A stretch of 6,006 nucleotides of DNA. Source: Candidatus Methanomethylophilaceae archaeon. GTDB lineage: Archaea; Thermoplasmatota; Thermoplasmata; Methanomassiliicoccales; Methanomethylophilaceae. A program made the translations under genes and the position numbers. Positions 4,983 through 6,006 of this stretch are shown piece by piece. The notes under the pieces were generated by a model. The model was given only the letters and a program-made list of their open reading frames with translations. It was not told where the DNA came from and ran no database searches. Location of the stretch: assembly GCA_017455785.1 (NCBI GenBank), contig JAFSYZ010000202.1, positions 1-6,006 of the forward strand, given 5' to 3'. Each line of letters starts with the position of its first letter. Positions within the stretch are counted from its first letter, which is position 1.

Positions 4983-5042
4983 ACATGATATATCCGTTGA
5001 ATTCATGTTCTTGTAATCCTGAATCTCTGTGAATGCATCCAA

Positions 5043-5241
5043 GATAGCAAGAATCCTTGATCGTAGGCATTAATGCGGTTGAGCGTAAGGTCTGATCACG
5101 ATTCCATAGGGAGAATTCGAAGGTTCTCACAAGTCTGCGCTATCAGGGAGTATCATCAAAAGAACAATCGAAAGGATACTATCCAATTTCCTGACTTTGC
5201 GCTAATGTAAAGTGTTCGGCGACCTGATCTGTTATGATATC
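5043..5241. other. Intergenic stretch without a recognisable gene
   Basis: No credible reading frame or known RNA. It holds the ten-base palindrome GCATTAATGC (5067-5076), an inverted repeat AGTATC/GATACT (5149-5154 and 5175-5180, loop 20), whose right side is also part of the palindrome GGATACTATCC (5174-5184), and a direct repeat TGCGCTA (5136-5142 and 5198-5204). None alone indicates a function. Confidence 0.5.
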
Positions 5242-5272
5242 AAAAGAAAAGGGTTTGGCCCCGAAGGGCCAA
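5242..5272 (-). terminator. Terminator of the MFS transporter gene, UUCG tetraloop
   Basis: On the minus strand TTGGCCC-TTCG-GGGCCAA (5272-5255) makes a seven-bp stem capped by the very stable cUUCGg tetraloop. After ACCC comes TTTTCTTTT (about 5250-5242). It starts nine bases after the transporter's stop codon, so it serves that gene. Such a hairpin is unusually bacterial-looking for an archaeon, where U-runs alone often suffice. Confidence 0.8.
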
Positions 5273-5280
5273 TGGAACAT

Positions 5281-6006
5281 TCATTCCTCTTTCTCGATGT
5301 CGAATATCTTCTTGGTCTTGCTCATATGGACGATCTTGAAGCGGTATCCGATGATGGCGGCCGCTATCAGGACGATGGTACCCAGTGCGAATGCGCCCGA
5401 CACGGAATTGGTGAAGACCAACTTGATCTGCTCATCGAATCCTTCGCCCAGGTGCTCCAGGATACCTATCCCTTCGTATGCCCATTGTGTGATGCCCTGT
5501 TCTATGGCATAGTAACTGATTCCAAGTGTCACAATCATTGTATATACACTCGATCCGATGGTGGATCCGATGTTCCTGAACAATGACACGACGGAGGTGG
5601 TCATTCCCACTTCTGAATCCTCACAGCTGTTCTGTACACAGGCCATCAGCGATGCCATGAGACATCCGACACCGAGACCGAACACGAACTCGGAGATGGC
5701 CAGTTGAGCTACTGAGAAATCGGTGATAAATGACATGCCGGCCATTCCGAAGGCCATGAGTACCGGTCCTGCGAAGATCCAGGGCTTGTATCCGGTCTTC
5801 TCGACCATCTTCCCGGCAAGAGTAGAGGTGATGGACATACCGACGATCATGCACAGCATGAACAATCCGGCGTTGATGGCGGTGTATCCTTCTATCTTCT
5901 GCAGGAACATCGATGTGAACAGTTCGTCACCGATCATCGAGAATCCGAGCAGGAACAGCAGTATGGATGCCGATCTGACAGTGGGGTTCTTCAGCACATG
6001 GGGCGC
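5281..6006 (-). CDS. MFS drug-efflux-type transporter (DHA2-like), N-terminus beyond window
   Basis: The C-terminal 241 residues of a major facilitator superfamily exporter, probably a proton-driven drug or metabolite efflux pump in the cytoplasmic membrane. The frame is open to the right edge (first codons A-P-H-V), so GTG at 5997 is not the start. Six membrane helices are visible at about residues 12-32, 43-62, 75-92, 98-120, 140-162 and 200-222, matching helices 9-14 of a 14-helix DHA2 protein. KMVEKTGYKPW (about 65-75) is the repeated loop motif A. EVGMTTSVVSLFRNIGSTIGSSV resembles the conserved 'G-x-x-x-x-R-x-x-G-x-x-I-G' helix of EmrB/QacA relatives. An extracellular loop of about 35 residues (GITQWAYEGIGILEHLGEGF...) precedes the last helix, as in that family. 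The short tail is charged (ending IEKEE). The substrate cannot be inferred. It is transcribed separately from the mcm operon, with its own terminator. Confidence 0.9.
   Translation of the reverse strand, partial: APHVLKNPTVRSASILLFLLGFSMIGDELFTSMFLQKIEGYTAINAGLFMLCMIVGMSITSTLAGKMVEKTGYKPWIFAGPVLMAFGMAGMSFITDFSVAQLAISEFVFGLGVGCLMASLMACVQNSCEDSEVGMTTSVVSLFRNIGSTIGSSVYTMIVTLGISYYAIEQGITQWAYEGIGILEHLGEGFDEQIKLVFTNSVSGAFALGTIVLIAAAIIGYRFKIVHMSKTKKIFDIEKEE

Noticed and set aside
4602..5042. Minus-strand 146-codon open frame across the structured intergenic region
   Set aside because: It runs straight through the hairpins, the tRNA-like T arm (giving the typical spurious VGSIPA peptide) and the TG repeat (giving THTTHTTHTRTH). 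It has no ribosome binding site and starts only at TTG. Its composition is unlike a real protein.
5212..5586. Plus-strand 124-codon frame over the transporter end
   Set aside because: It is antisense to the MFS gene, which has clear membrane helices, and it crosses the terminator hairpin.

Overview
The window looks archaeal, most likely Thermoplasmata and possibly Methanomassiliicoccales. The anchor is a complete MCM replicative helicase of archaeal type, with an archaeal-style purine-rich BRE plus TATA region upstream of its operon. All seven stop codons in view are TGA and none is TAG, which suits a lineage that reserves UAG for pyrrolysine. The order-level assignment is an inference; the archaeal assignment is firm.

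Region 1 (1 to 4421, all minus strand) is one tight operon of at least seven genes, transcribed from about 4490 leftward and running out of the window. In order of transcription they are: a 130-aa unrecognised protein with a winged-helix-like end (4421-4029); MCM helicase, 704 aa (4026-1912); an ASCH/PUA-like protein (1911-1495); a helical protein with two ribbon-helix-helix-like repeats (1502-1050); a four-cysteine protein (1057-590); a 131-aa protein of unknown function (593-198); and a ribbon-helix-helix DNA-binding protein cut by the window edge (198-1). Junctions are +2, 0, -8, -8, -4 and -1 bases, so the genes are probably translationally coupled. No GINS, PCNA, primase or Orc1/Cdc6 gene is recognisable here.

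Region 2 (4422 to 5280) has no credible protein gene but is unusually structured. A CA/TG-rich inverted repeat of about 50 bp per arm (4451-4503 and 4614-4659) brackets an AT-rich, purine/pyrimidine-asymmetric core that holds the operon promoter. This could be a replication origin or a control region for mcm. Next come a 7-bp hairpin (4666-4683), a tRNA-Arg(CCG)-like 3' half without a matching 5' half (4715-4760), and a cluster of hairpins (4828-4982) that may be a small RNA. The rest (5043-5241) holds only short palindromes and the terminator of the next gene.

Region 3 (5281 to 6006, minus strand) is the C-terminal six-helix part of a drug-efflux-type MFS transporter (DHA2 family), entering from the right edge and ending at a strong UUCG-capped terminator (5242-5272).

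In function, the left operon joins the replicative helicase to several small, probably nucleic-acid-binding proteins of unknown role. The MFS gene is an unrelated unit. The most interesting material is the inverted-repeat/tRNA-half/hairpin segment upstream of mcm and the uncharacterised companions of mcm.
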